From assembly GCF_030269515.1 (NCBI RefSeq), contig NZ_BSTM01000049.1, forward strand, positions 1-34,933: a stretch of DNA of 34,933 nucleotides, read 5' to 3'. The stretch is from Actinomadura sp. NBRC 104412. GTDB lineage: Bacteria; Actinomycetota; Actinomycetes; Streptosporangiales; Streptosporangiaceae. The position numbers and the translations under genes were made by a program. Below, piece by piece: positions 9,270-16,323 of this stretch. Position 1 is the stretch's first letter. Every line of letters starts with the position of its first letter. Below the pieces are notes generated by a model, which did not search any database, was not told where the DNA came from, and saw only the letters and a program-made list of their open reading frames with translations.

Positions 9270-10137
9270 GTGACCTCCCGGCGCGCGTGGACCTGTTCGC
9301 GTACCGCATCGTCCAGGAGGCGCTCACCAACGTGCTCAAGCACGCCGGTCCCGGGACGCACGCCGACGTGCGGCTCCGCTACGAAGGGGACCGCGTCCTC
9401 GTCGAGGTGACCGACGACGGCGAGGGGTCGGGCGCGACCTTCCAGAGAAGCGGTCACGGCATCGTCGGGATGCGGGAGCGCGCCCTGCTGCTGGGTGGCA
9501 CCCTGGACGCCGGGCCGCGTAAGGGCGGCGGGTTCGCCGTCGTCGCGTGCCTGCCGGTGGAGGGCGGTCCGACGAGGGAGGCGCCGTGACGATCCGCGTG
9601 GCCGTGGTGGACGATCAGGCCCTGGTGCGCGGCGGCTTCGCCATGATCCTGCGGATCCATGACGACATCGAGGTGGTCGCCGAGGCCGGGACCGGGGTGG
9701 AGGCGATCGAGGCGGCCCGCCGGCACCGGCCCGACGTCATCCTCATGGACATCCGGATGCCGGACATGGACGGCCTGGAGGCCACGTCCCGGATCATGGC
9801 CGAGTCCGACTGGAACGTGAAGGTGCTGATCCTCACCACCTTCGACCCGGACGAGTACGTCTACCGGGCCCTGCGCGCCGGTGCCAGCGCCTTCGTGCTC
9901 AAGGACATCCCGCCCGACCAGCTCGCCGCCGCCGTGCGCACGGTCGCCGAGGGCGGCGCGCTGCTCGCCCCGTCCATCACCCGCCGCCTGATCGGCCGGT
10001 TCGCCGAGTCCCGCGCGGTGAACGCCGCCGCCGCGAGCCGCCTGGAACGGCTCACCGAGCGGGAACGCGAGGTGATGACCGCCGTCGCGCGGGGCGCCAG
10101 CAACGCCGAGATCGCCAAGGACCTCTACATCGGGGAG
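9270..10137. other. Inverted segment inside a former two-component operon
   Basis: Bases from about 9270 to 10137 carry the kinase C-terminus and regulator N-terminus on the plus strand. The matching kinase N-terminus (10137-10710) and regulator C-terminus (9138-9266) are on the minus strand outside it. Flipping the segment restores the order kinase N, kinase C, regulator N, regulator C on one strand, and rejoins the regulator at YIGE/ATVKSH. Roughly 100 kinase residues (the phosphoacceptor helices) are still missing at the other junction, so the event combined inversion with deletion. No inverted repeats long enough to drive recombination are evident at the ends. Confidence 0.75.
9278..9589 (+). 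pseudogene. Sensor histidine kinase C-terminal ATPase fragment
   Basis: The segment reads PARVDLFAYRIVQEALTNVL and continues to the end of a NarL-type histidine kinase. The N-box is QEALTNVLKHAGPG, the G1 box EVTDDGEGS and the G2 box GHGIVGMRERALLLGG. The membrane domain, dimerisation helices and phospho-accepting histidine are absent, so no autophosphorylation is possible. A GTG at 9287 could start a peptide of about 100 residues. The stop overlaps the GTG of the following regulator (GTGA at 9586-9589), preserving the original coupling of kinase and regulator. Confidence 0.8.
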
Positions 10138-10173
10138 GATCCTGCGGGCCTCGGCGGCCTGCTCGCGCCGTAG
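9586..10173 (+). CDS. NarL-family response regulator, truncated within its HTH
   Basis: The open frame gives 195 residues. The receiver domain is complete: acidic pair VVDDQ, phosphoacceptor Asp55 in DVILMDIRMPDMDG, a conserved Thr in VLILTTF and Lys in AFVLKDIP. A LuxR-type HTH begins at LTEREREVMTAVARGASNAE but breaks after DLYIGE at about 10135. The last residues (DPAGLGGLLAP) come from antisense kinase sequence. Without the recognition helix it should not bind DNA. The GTG start overlaps the kinase fragment stop. The protein could still be made and phosphorylated, but its partner kinase is also broken. It is annotated as CDS because start and stop are intact. Confidence 0.75.
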   Translation: MTIRVAVVDDQALVRGGFAMILRIHDDIEVVAEAGTGVEAIEAARRHRPDVILMDIRMPDMDGLEATSRIMAESDWNVKVLILTTFDPDEYVYRALRAGASAFVLKDIPPDQLAAAVRTVAEGGALLAPSITRRLIGRFAESRAVNAAAASRLERLTEREREVMTAVARGASNAEIAKDLYIGEDPAGLGGLLAP

Positions 10174-10710
10174 CTCCTCCGCCCGTTCCTCGCGCAGCCG
10201 GAAACGCCGCCCGACGTACCACGCCACGAACATGACGGCGGCGCCGAAGGACGCCTCCGTCACCCACGAGTCGTGGATGTCGAGAGCGTCGACGGTGACC
10301 ACGGCGACGGCCGCCGCGACGCCCGCAAGGCCCTGCGCGACGTCGGCGCAGTACCGGCCCGCGGCGTACAGGGCGAGGATGGCCACGACCCCGCCCATGT
10401 CCCGGTAGCCGCTGCCGAAGGTGGCGGCCCAGCTCAGCACCGCCACGGCCACCACCGCCAGGGGCGCGCGCCTGCGCCAGTACAGCGCGGCGCCCGCCAC
10501 GGCGGAGACGACCGCCGCGCCGATCGGGACGTCCTGGACGGGACGGACGATCAGCTCGTCCCCGGGCCCGTCCAGGACGAACGTCGTCACCAGGAACGCC
10601 GCGAACGCGAGAGCGGCGTCCGCCAGGCGGGGCCACCGGGTGAAGGGACCCCGGAACCTCGCCGAACCTGCCGCCAGGGGTGCCCAGAGGGCGGGCGCCG
10701 TGCCGTTCAC
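10137..10710 (-). pseudogene. Sensor histidine kinase N-terminal membrane part (truncated)
   Basis: GTG at 10708-10710, behind a GGAG, opens a frame beginning VNGTAPALWAPL. Four or more hydrophobic segments follow, including ADAALAFAAFLVTTFVLDGP, AAVVSAVAGAALYW, LAVVAVAVLSWAATFGSGY and FGAAVMFVAWYVGRRF. Then comes a coiled linker RLREERAEELRREQAAEARR, which normally leads straight into the phosphoacceptor helix. At about 10137 homology stops, and the frame runs on meaninglessly through antisense sequence to 9454. This is the front half of the kinase whose back half lies inverted at 9278-9589. It was probably the sensor for the divergently encoded MMPL exporter; that link is inference from position. 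Confidence 0.75.
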
Positions 10711-10983
10711 CGTCACTCCACGGGTCTGAGGAAATGCCCGCCGTGGCTCACCTGCGGGCACAGCCCACCGTAAGCCGGGCCGGACGCGCGGTCATCCGCC
10801 GCGAGACGGAGTCGGCTCCCCGCCCTGCGGCGGGCGGCCCGGCTTCCACCGCCGTCCAAGAACCCCTCCGGCGGCGGACGGACGAACCGACTGCGGGCTG
10901 GCGACGGGGAGGGGGCCCGGAACGCACCGTTGTAGGCATCGCGCCACCAGCGGCGCACCCCCCGAACAGCAAGGAGCACAGTG
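10711..10983. promoter_or_regulatory. Divergent intergenic region between kinase remnant and MMPL exporter
   Basis: This 273-base gap should contain the promoters of both divergent genes. I see no convincing -35/-10 pair and no strong dyad. An AAGGAG at about 10970-10975 serves the exporter. No small gene with coding-type codon use was found. Confidence 0.35.
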
Positions 10984-13134
10984 ATGCATCGAATGGTCCG
11001 CCGCATCGGCGACGCCTCGGCTCGCCGGCCATGGGTCACGATCGGGGCCTGGCTCATCGCCCTCGCACTCGTCCTCGGGCTGGCGGCCGCGTTCGGCGGC
11101 ACGCTGGTGGACGACTACGACGCCCCCGGCAGCCAGAGCGCCGAGGCGAGCGAACTCCTGCGCGAACGCTTCCCCGAGGCGTCCGGCGGCAGCGCCGTCG
11201 CCGTGTTCGCCGTCAAGGAAGGGCAGCGGGTCGAGCGCCACCGTCCCGCCATCCAGGCCGCACTCGCGCGGATGGCGAGCAAGCCGCACGTGAAAGCGGT
11301 GGCCGACCCGTTCACCGCGGGAACGGTCTCGCCCGACGGGCGCGTCGCCTACGCCACACTCACCTTCGACCGGCCGTCGACCGAGCTCGGCTGGGAACCG
11401 CTGGAGGCGGTCGCCGGCACGCTGAAGCCGGTCCGGGACGCCGGCGCCATGGCCGAGCTCGGCGGCGAGGCGGCGTTCATCAACGCCAAGCCGGTGAACT
11501 CGGGCACCGAGCTGATCGGCGTGCTCGCCGCGCTGGTGGTGCTGATCGTCGCGTTCGGGACGGTCGCGGCCGCGCTGCTCCCCGTCGCGCTCGCCCTGGT
11601 GACGGTCGGCGCGGGCGTCGCGAGCATCTTCCTGTTCGCGGGGACGATGGACGTCTCGACCTCCGCGCCGACCGTCGGCGCGATGATCGGGCTGGGCGTC
11701 GGCATCGACTACGCCCTGTTCATCATGGAGCGCTACCGCCAGAACCGTGCCGGGGGCCGGGACAACGCCGCCGCCCTGTCGGACGCCATGGCCTCGGCCG
11801 GATCGGCCGCCGTGTTCGCCGGCGGAACGGTCGTCCTCGCGATGGGCGCGCTGCTGCTGACCGGCCTGGGCATGATCGCCTCCGCGGGGGTCGGCACCGC
11901 GCTGGTCGTGCTGTTCGCCGTGGCCACCGCCCTCACGCTGCTGCCCGCGCTGTTGTCGCTGCTCGGCGACCGCGTCGACGCCTGGCGCCTGCCGGGGCGC
12001 CGCCGTACCGCCAAGCCCGCCGAGCGGACGGCCTGGTGGCGGTTCGCCCACCACGTCTCCGGCAGGCCGTGGCCGTACCTGATCGCCGCGTCCGCCGTGC
12101 TGCTCACCCTGGCCGCACCCGCGCTGCGGATGGAGACCGCCTTCCCCGACGCCGGCGACGAGGCTCCGGGCGCGTCCCACCGCCGCGCCTACGAACTGCT
12201 GGCCGAGGGCTTCGGCCCGGGGATCAACGGCCCGCTGCTGATCGTGGCCGACCTGCGCGCGACCGGCGCGTCCGTCCCCGCGATCGCCGAGCGCGTCGCC
12301 GCGGACCCCGGCATCGCCAGTGTCGGCGAGCCGCGGTCCTCCGCGGCGGGCGACACGGTGGTGCTGCCGGCCGTCCCCACGACCGCGCCCACCGACCCGC
12401 GGACGTCCCGGACTCTCGACCGCGTCCGCGACGTCCTGCCCGCGGGCGTCACCGTGGCGGGCCTGACCGCGACCACCGACGACGTCTCGCGGCAGCTCTC
12501 CGACACCCTGCCGATCTTCGTGGCGGCGGTGCTGCTGGCCTCGTTCCTGCTGCTGATGGTGGTGTTCCGCTCGGTCGCGGTGCCGCTGAAGGCCGTGGTG
12601 ATGAACCTGCTGTCGATCGGCGGCGCGTACGGCGTGGTGGTCGCGGTGTTCCAGTGGGGCTGGCTGGGCGGCCTGTTCGGGCTGGAGGAGACCTACCAGA
12701 TCGCCTCCCCGCTTCCCGTGGTCTTCTTCGCGGTCCTGTTCGGGCTGTCGATGGACTACGAGGTGTTCCTGCTCTCGCGGATCCGCGAGCACTACGACGC
12801 CACGGGCGACACCGCCGAGTCGGTGGCCCGCGGGGTCGCGAGCACCGGCCGCGTCATCACCTCCGCCGCGCTGATCATGACCGTGGTGTTCCTCGGCTTC
12901 GTCGCCAACCCGCACCCCATGGTCACGATGCTGGGCCTCGGCCTGGCGACGGCGATCGTGCTGGACGCGACGGTCGTCCGGATGGTGCTGGTCCCCGCGA
13001 CCATGGCGCTGCTGGGACGCGCGAACTGGTGGCTGCCCGGCTGGCTGGACCGCGTGCTGCCCCGCGTGGGCACGGCGGAGACCGCCTCCGAGCCGGAGCC
13101 GGTGAAGCCGCTGGCGACCACCTCGGCCGGCTGA
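10984..13134 (+). CDS. MMPL-family (RND superfamily) transporter
   Basis: This 716-residue inner-membrane protein has the duplicated MMPL architecture: one N-terminal helix (PWVTIGAWLIALALVLGLAA), a large extracytoplasmic loop, a bundle of five to six helices, then the same again. Both halves carry the proton-relay type motif, GLGVGIDYALFIMERYRQN near residue 238 and FGLSMDYEVFLLSRIREHYD near residue 586. Family members export lipids, drugs or other hydrophobic compounds using the proton gradient. ATG 10984 lies eight bases after GGAG; GTG 10981 immediately before is an alternative. It probably once answered to the now broken two-component system encoded divergently. The substrate is unknown. 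Confidence 0.92.
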   Translation: MHRMVRRIGDASARRPWVTIGAWLIALALVLGLAAAFGGTLVDDYDAPGSQSAEASELLRERFPEASGGSAVAVFAVKEGQRVERHRPAIQAALARMASKPHVKAVADPFTAGTVSPDGRVAYATLTFDRPSTELGWEPLEAVAGTLKPVRDAGAMAELGGEAAFINAKPVNSGTELIGVLAALVVLIVAFGTVAAALLPVALALVTVGAGVASIFLFAGTMDVSTSAPTVGAMIGLGVGIDYALFIMERYRQNRAGGRDNAAALSDAMASAGSAAVFAGGTVVLAMGALLLTGLGMIASAGVGTALVVLFAVATALTLLPALLSLLGDRVDAWRLPGRRRTAKPAERTAWWRFAHHVSGRPWPYLIAASAVLLTLAAPALRMETAFPDAGDEAPGASHRRAYELLAEGFGPGINGPLLIVADLRATGASVPAIAERVAADPGIASVGEPRSSAAGDTVVLPAVPTTAPTDPRTSRTLDRVRDVLPAGVTVAGLTATTDDVSRQLSDTLPIFVAAVLLASFLLLMVVFRSVAVPLKAVVMNLLSIGGAYGVVVAVFQWGWLGGLFGLEETYQIASPLPVVFFAVLFGLSMDYEVFLLSRIREHYDATGDTAESVARGVASTGRVITSAALIMTVVFLGFVANPHPMVTMLGLGLATAIVLDATVVRMVLVPATMALLGRANWWLPGWLDRVLPRVGTAETASEPEPVKPLATTSAG

Positions 13135-13146
13135 CCCCTCACGGGA

Positions 13147-13182
13147 CGACGGCGCCGCACGACCCGGCGTGCGGCGCCGTCG
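13147..13182. terminator. Bidirectional hairpin terminator
   Basis: A perfect 14-bp stem (13147-13160 with 13169-13182) closes an 8-base loop. It lies 13 bases after the MMPL stop and 33 bases before the stop of the convergent secreted-protein gene. There is no T-run on either side, as is common in actinomycetes. The symmetry and position suit a shared terminator. Confidence 0.75.
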
Positions 13183-13214
13183 CCGTGCCGGAAGCCCGTT
13201 CCGGCCACGGAGGG

Positions 13215-14318
13215 TCAGCGGGGGTCGTACCCGTAGATGGCCGCGCCCCAGCTTTCCTCGGTGCGCAGGACGCCCGCGGCCAGCAGGGAGCGGGTGCCGG
13301 GGACGAGGGCGATCGCCTCGATGGAGGCGGCCGTGCCGTCACCGGTCGGGGCGGGCTGCCGGGTGACCCTGCCGCGCGAGTAGTGCAGCAGGTAGGCGCT
13401 CTCGTGGACGTGCTGGGAGACGATCCACAGCCCGCCGCGGCCGTCGGGGGCCAGCCGGTAGAGCATGTCCTCCGGGGCGTTGATCTTCACCTGGCGCCAG
13501 CGCCTGCCGTTCCAGTGGTACAGGACGGCCCCGGGCCAGACGCTGTCGTCCTTGCCGAGGACCATGCTCGTCCAGGCGTCGCGGGGGCCGAGGGCGAGCA
13601 CGTCGCCGGGGTACGCGGCAACGCCGGGCGAGAGCGCCGGCTCGGGCAGCGGCACCTCGCGCCACGACGACCCGGTCCATCGGACGGTGGCCGGGGCGCC
13701 GTTCCCGGAACGGCCGGTCGCCCAGACGGCGCCGCGCGCGGCGCTCATCTGCTCCGGGACGATGGGCAGTGGCATCGTCGTCCAGCCGCTGCCGTCGTAG
13801 TGGGAGGCGATCCCCACCTCGCCGTCATCCGTCTGCTCGTAGCCCACGAACCAGGCGTCGTCCGGTGCCAGGACGGCGGCGTCGGCGATGCCGATGTCCG
13901 GGTCGAAGACCGTCGTCCGCCAGGTGGAGCCGTCCCAGTGATGCCCGTAGGTCTCCCCGTTGGAGGTGATCCCGAACGTCCAGACGTTCGCCGGTGAGGA
14001 CGCGGCGACCTTCAGCAGGGACGCCGCACGGTCGCCTCCCGGGGCCTCGGGAGGCGTGACGTCCCGCCAGCCCGACCCGTCCCAGTGGCTGATCTTCTGG
14101 TGGTCCCCCTGCACGCAGCAGGGCCCCGAGCCGACGGCCCAGGCGTCGCCCGGCCCGGTCACGGCGATGTCGTAGAAGTCGTCCTGCGGGGCGTCCGGTG
14201 AGCTGTAGGCGATGTGCCAGCCTGGTGTGGTCTCCGCCTGGGCCACGGCGGGCGCCGCCGTCACGCTCAGCGCCACGATGGCGCCGGCCGCGGACACGCG
14301 CTTGAGAACAGTGAACAT
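13215..14318 (-). CDS. Secreted beta-propeller-like repeat protein of unknown function
   Basis: This 367-residue protein has a clear Sec signal peptide (MFTVLKRVSAAGAIVALSVT followed by an AxA-type site before ETTPG), so it should be exported and soluble. The mature part consists of degenerate repeats of about 45-55 residues. Each has a tryptophan-rich turn of the type H-W-D-G-S-x-W-R, seen in ISHWDGSGWRDVTPP, GHHWDGSTWRTT, SHYDGSGWTTMPLP, VRWTGSSWREVPLP and YHWNGRRWRQVKI. These alternate with phrases such as ASSPANVWTFGI and GPRDAWTSMVLG. This pattern suggests a five- to seven-bladed propeller. No catalytic residues can be named. The ATG at 14318 has AAAGGAG just upstream; the longer frame to 14390 lacks a signal at its start. 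It is a single gene, convergent with the MMPL gene. Confidence 0.8.
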   Translation of the reverse strand: MFTVLKRVSAAGAIVALSVTAAPAVAQAETTPGWHIAYSSPDAPQDDFYDIAVTGPGDAWAVGSGPCCVQGDHQKISHWDGSGWRDVTPPEAPGGDRAASLLKVAASSPANVWTFGITSNGETYGHHWDGSTWRTTVFDPDIGIADAAVLAPDDAWFVGYEQTDDGEVGIASHYDGSGWTTMPLPIVPEQMSAARGAVWATGRSGNGAPATVRWTGSSWREVPLPEPALSPGVAAYPGDVLALGPRDAWTSMVLGKDDSVWPGAVLYHWNGRRWRQVKINAPEDMLYRLAPDGRGGLWIVSQHVHESAYLLHYSRGRVTRQPAPTGDGTAASIEAIALVPGTRSLLAAGVLRTEESWGAAIYGYDPR

Positions 14319-14404
14319 CGTGCTCCTTTCCCCGTGCGCGCTCTCCGGTCGCGGGGATGGTCGTGAGCACGCCTTATCGACAAGACGCACGAATCACCGA
14401 TTGA

Positions 14405-14422
14405 GATGACAAGGCGGTCATC
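14405..14422. repeat. Short inverted repeat GATGAC-N6-GTCATC
   Basis: Perfect 6-bp arms (14405-14410 and 14417-14422) sit in the 175-base divergent gap between the secreted-protein gene and the small conserved gene. It could be an operator. The arms are short enough that chance cannot be excluded. Confidence 0.25.
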
Positions 14423-14493
14423 CCCGTACATCACGGCCGAGCGTTCAGGGCCGGGTGCACTAGTCTCTGGCGTGCGCTCGGAAGGAGGCCGTG

Positions 14494-14895
14494 ATGAACG
14501 ACGACCCGGCGCTGCGGGCCCTGGACAGGCTCGTCGGCACGTGGAAGATCACCGGAGGGCACGGCGGCACCGTGACCTACCGCTGGCTGAACGAGTTCTT
14601 CCTCCAGCAGGACGTGCGGCTGGGCGATGCGAACGGCTTCGAGATCATCGGCAGGCTACGACCGTTGATGGCCGAGCCCAGCGACGACATCAAGTCCCGC
14701 TACTACGGTGACGACGGCAGCACGCTCGACTACACCTACGAGCTCGAAGGCGACACCCTCACCATCTGGGCCGGCGACCGCGGTTCCCCCGCGTACTTCA
14801 AGGGGACGTTCGGCGACGGCGACCGCCGCCTCACCGGGGCGTGGGTCTACCCGGGCGGTGGCGGCTACGACTCCATCGCCGAGCGCGTCGGCTGA
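14494..14895 (+). CDS. Small conserved actinobacterial protein, lipocalin-like
   Basis: This 133-residue cytoplasmic protein begins MNDDPALRALDRLVGTWKIT, the typical opening of a conserved actinobacterial family. It looks like a small beta-barrel of the DUF1579/lipocalin type, with GTW at the start of strand 1, then VTYRWLNEFFL, DIKSRYYGDDGSTLDYTYEL, LTIWAGDRGSPAYFKGTF and a final TGAWVYPGGGGYDSIAERV. No catalytic residues are known to me and I assign no function. ATG 14494 follows AAGGAGG by five bases; GTG 14491 is too close to it. Its 3' half is antisense to the formal end of the FAD monooxygenase frame, which supports an earlier true end for that gene. The gene is monocistronic. Confidence 0.75.
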   Translation: MNDDPALRALDRLVGTWKITGGHGGTVTYRWLNEFFLQQDVRLGDANGFEIIGRLRPLMAEPSDDIKSRYYGDDGSTLDYTYELEGDTLTIWAGDRGSPAYFKGTFGDGDRRLTGAWVYPGGGGYDSIAERVG

Positions 14896-16323
14896 CCGGC
14901 TCCCGATGATCGTCAGCCGGAGACCCCGACGGCGTGGCCGACGGTCTCCGGGTCGCTGACGACCCTCAAGGTCGTCGGGGCCGGACGGCTGGCGGGCGCG
15001 CTTCGTGGCGGCGCGCCACAGCACGTCCGGCAGGAAGAGGGACTCCGGCGGGGCGGTGAGGCCCAGCACGTTCACCATGCGCGCGCACACCCGCGGGTCG
15101 ACGTTGGCCAGGGCCACCACGCGTTCCACGTAGCGGTTGATGACGCGGGTCCGCACGGTGGCCTTCTGCCCCTTGGTGGTGCCGTACCGCAGGTCCTCGC
15201 CGGTGGCGATGAGCCATGGCCCCGCCGCGTTCTTGGCCACCCGGCGCTGGAACCGGCGTGCCGCCTCGTCGAGGCCGGCGCGTTCGCGCAGGCAGGTGTC
15301 CAGGGTCATCGCCGAGATGGCGGCCACGCTCATGCCCTGCCCGTAGAGCGGGTTGAACGCGCACACCGCGTCGCCCAGGACGGCGTACCGGCCCGGCCAC
15401 CGCCGCATCCGCTCGTAATGCCTGCGGTGGTTGGCGGTACGGCGGTAGGACACGATGGGGGACAGCGGCTCGGCGTCCCGGATCGCCTCGTACAGCAGCG
15501 GGCTGCGCAGGCTGGCGGCGAACTCCAGGAACCCCTTCTCATCGGTGGGCGGGTAGTCGGCGCCCATGCCGAAGAGGCTGACGATCCACCTGTCCCCTTC
15601 CTGGGGGAACAGCGCTCCCGTCCGCGTGCCCCGTGGCGCGTCGGCTTGCAGGTACAGCGCTTTCCAGCCCGGGTCGAACCCGGCGGGGATGGCGTAGTAA
15701 CGGCTGGCGTACCCCAGCAAGGGATCCACCAGGGTCTGCTTGGGGGCCGGGTAGCCGAGCCCTGCCAGCCATTCCGGCGTCTTGGAACCGCGTCCGGTGG
15801 CGTCGACGACGAGGTCGGCCTCCAGCGACTCGACCGGCGACCGGGAGCCGCGTTCGCGCGCCTCGACGCCGATGATCCTGTCGCCGCCGGGGGACGCGAG
15901 CAGCCCCGCCACCTCGTGGCCGTCCAGCAGGCGCACCCGCCCGTCGGCCGCCAGCCGCGTCCTGATCGTCCAGTCGAGCAGTCCCCGGCTGAACGTCAGC
16001 AGCCGGGTGACCTCGAACCTGCGCCGCCAGCCCGCCGACGTCAGCCACAGCAGGTCCGCGGGCACGCCGACATCGTGGGCGCCCGCGCCGAGCAGGTCCT
16101 TCTCGGCGCCCGGGAACCAGCCCTCGATCAGCTCCAGGCCCCGGTTCCACAGCACGTGCAGGTGGCGCGACTGCGCGATGCCCGGCCGGTAGTCGGGGGA
16201 GCCGGGGAACCGGTCGCGCTCGACGAGCGTGACACGGTCGAAATGGTCGCCGAGGACCCTGGCGGCGAGCAGGCCCGCCAGGCTCCCGCCGATCACGACG
16301 GCATGGTCACGGGTCTCACTCAT
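14656..16323 (-). CDS. FAD-dependent monooxygenase with probable 3' frameshift
   Basis: The catalytic core resembles class A flavin monooxygenases and FAD-dependent halogenase/geranylgeranyl-reductase relatives. It has a dinucleotide motif VVIGGSLAGLLAARVLGDHF at residues 9-28, a DLVVDATGRGSKTPEWL segment, and the second FAD motif RYAVLGDAVCAFNPLYGQGM near residue 315. ATG 16323 follows GGAGG and overlaps the stop of the upstream regulator by 8 bases, so the two are translationally coupled. The literal frame runs to 14656 (555 residues), but the last ~115 codons lose G/C third-position bias and lie antisense to another gene. Skipping one base near 14985-15015 leads to a frame with almost pure G/C third positions, ending VSG-stop at 14913. 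The substrate is unknown. Confidence 0.8.
   Translation of the reverse strand: MSETRDHAVVIGGSLAGLLAARVLGDHFDRVTLVERDRFPGSPDYRPGIAQSRHLHVLWNRGLELIEGWFPGAEKDLLGAGAHDVGVPADLLWLTSAGWRRRFEVTRLLTFSRGLLDWTIRTRLAADGRVRLLDGHEVAGLLASPGGDRIIGVEARERGSRSPVESLEADLVVDATGRGSKTPEWLAGLGYPAPKQTLVDPLLGYASRYYAIPAGFDPGWKALYLQADAPRGTRTGALFPQEGDRWIVSLFGMGADYPPTDEKGFLEFAASLRSPLLYEAIRDAEPLSPIVSYRRTANHRRHYERMRRWPGRYAVLGDAVCAFNPLYGQGMSVAAISAMTLDTCLRERAGLDEAARRFQRRVAKNAAGPWLIATGEDLRYGTTKGQKATVRTRVINRYVERVVALANVDPRVCARMVNVLGLTAPPESLFLPDVLWRAATKRARQPSGPDDLEGRQRPGDRRPRRRGLRLTIIGSRSADALGDGVVAATARVDPRPGEAAVAVAERPLEVRGGTAVAGPDGEGVAFELVGVVERAAVVTVVAGLDVVAGLGHQRS
14889..14919. terminator. Dyad spanning the two convergent stop codons
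   Basis: CGGCTGAC (14889-14896) pairs with GTCAGCCG (14912-14919) around a 15-base loop. The left arm contains the TGA of the small conserved gene. The right arm contains, on the minus strand, the TGA that would end the FAD monooxygenase in its alternative frame. It is a modest hairpin that could serve as a shared terminator. Confidence 0.35.

Noticed and set aside
8551..10142. GGATCC near three scars (8555, 9233, 10137), suggesting joining at a restriction site
   Set aside because: The copy at 9233 lies within intact regulator homology (SGIL codons) rather than at a junction, so the coincidence is best explained by base composition.
10680..13997. Very long plus-strand open frame (about 1100 codons) overlapping the MMPL gene
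   Set aside because: It has an Arg/Pro/Gly-rich, unbiased composition typical of off-frame reading in high-GC DNA; the real MMPL frame has both family motifs and transmembrane segments.
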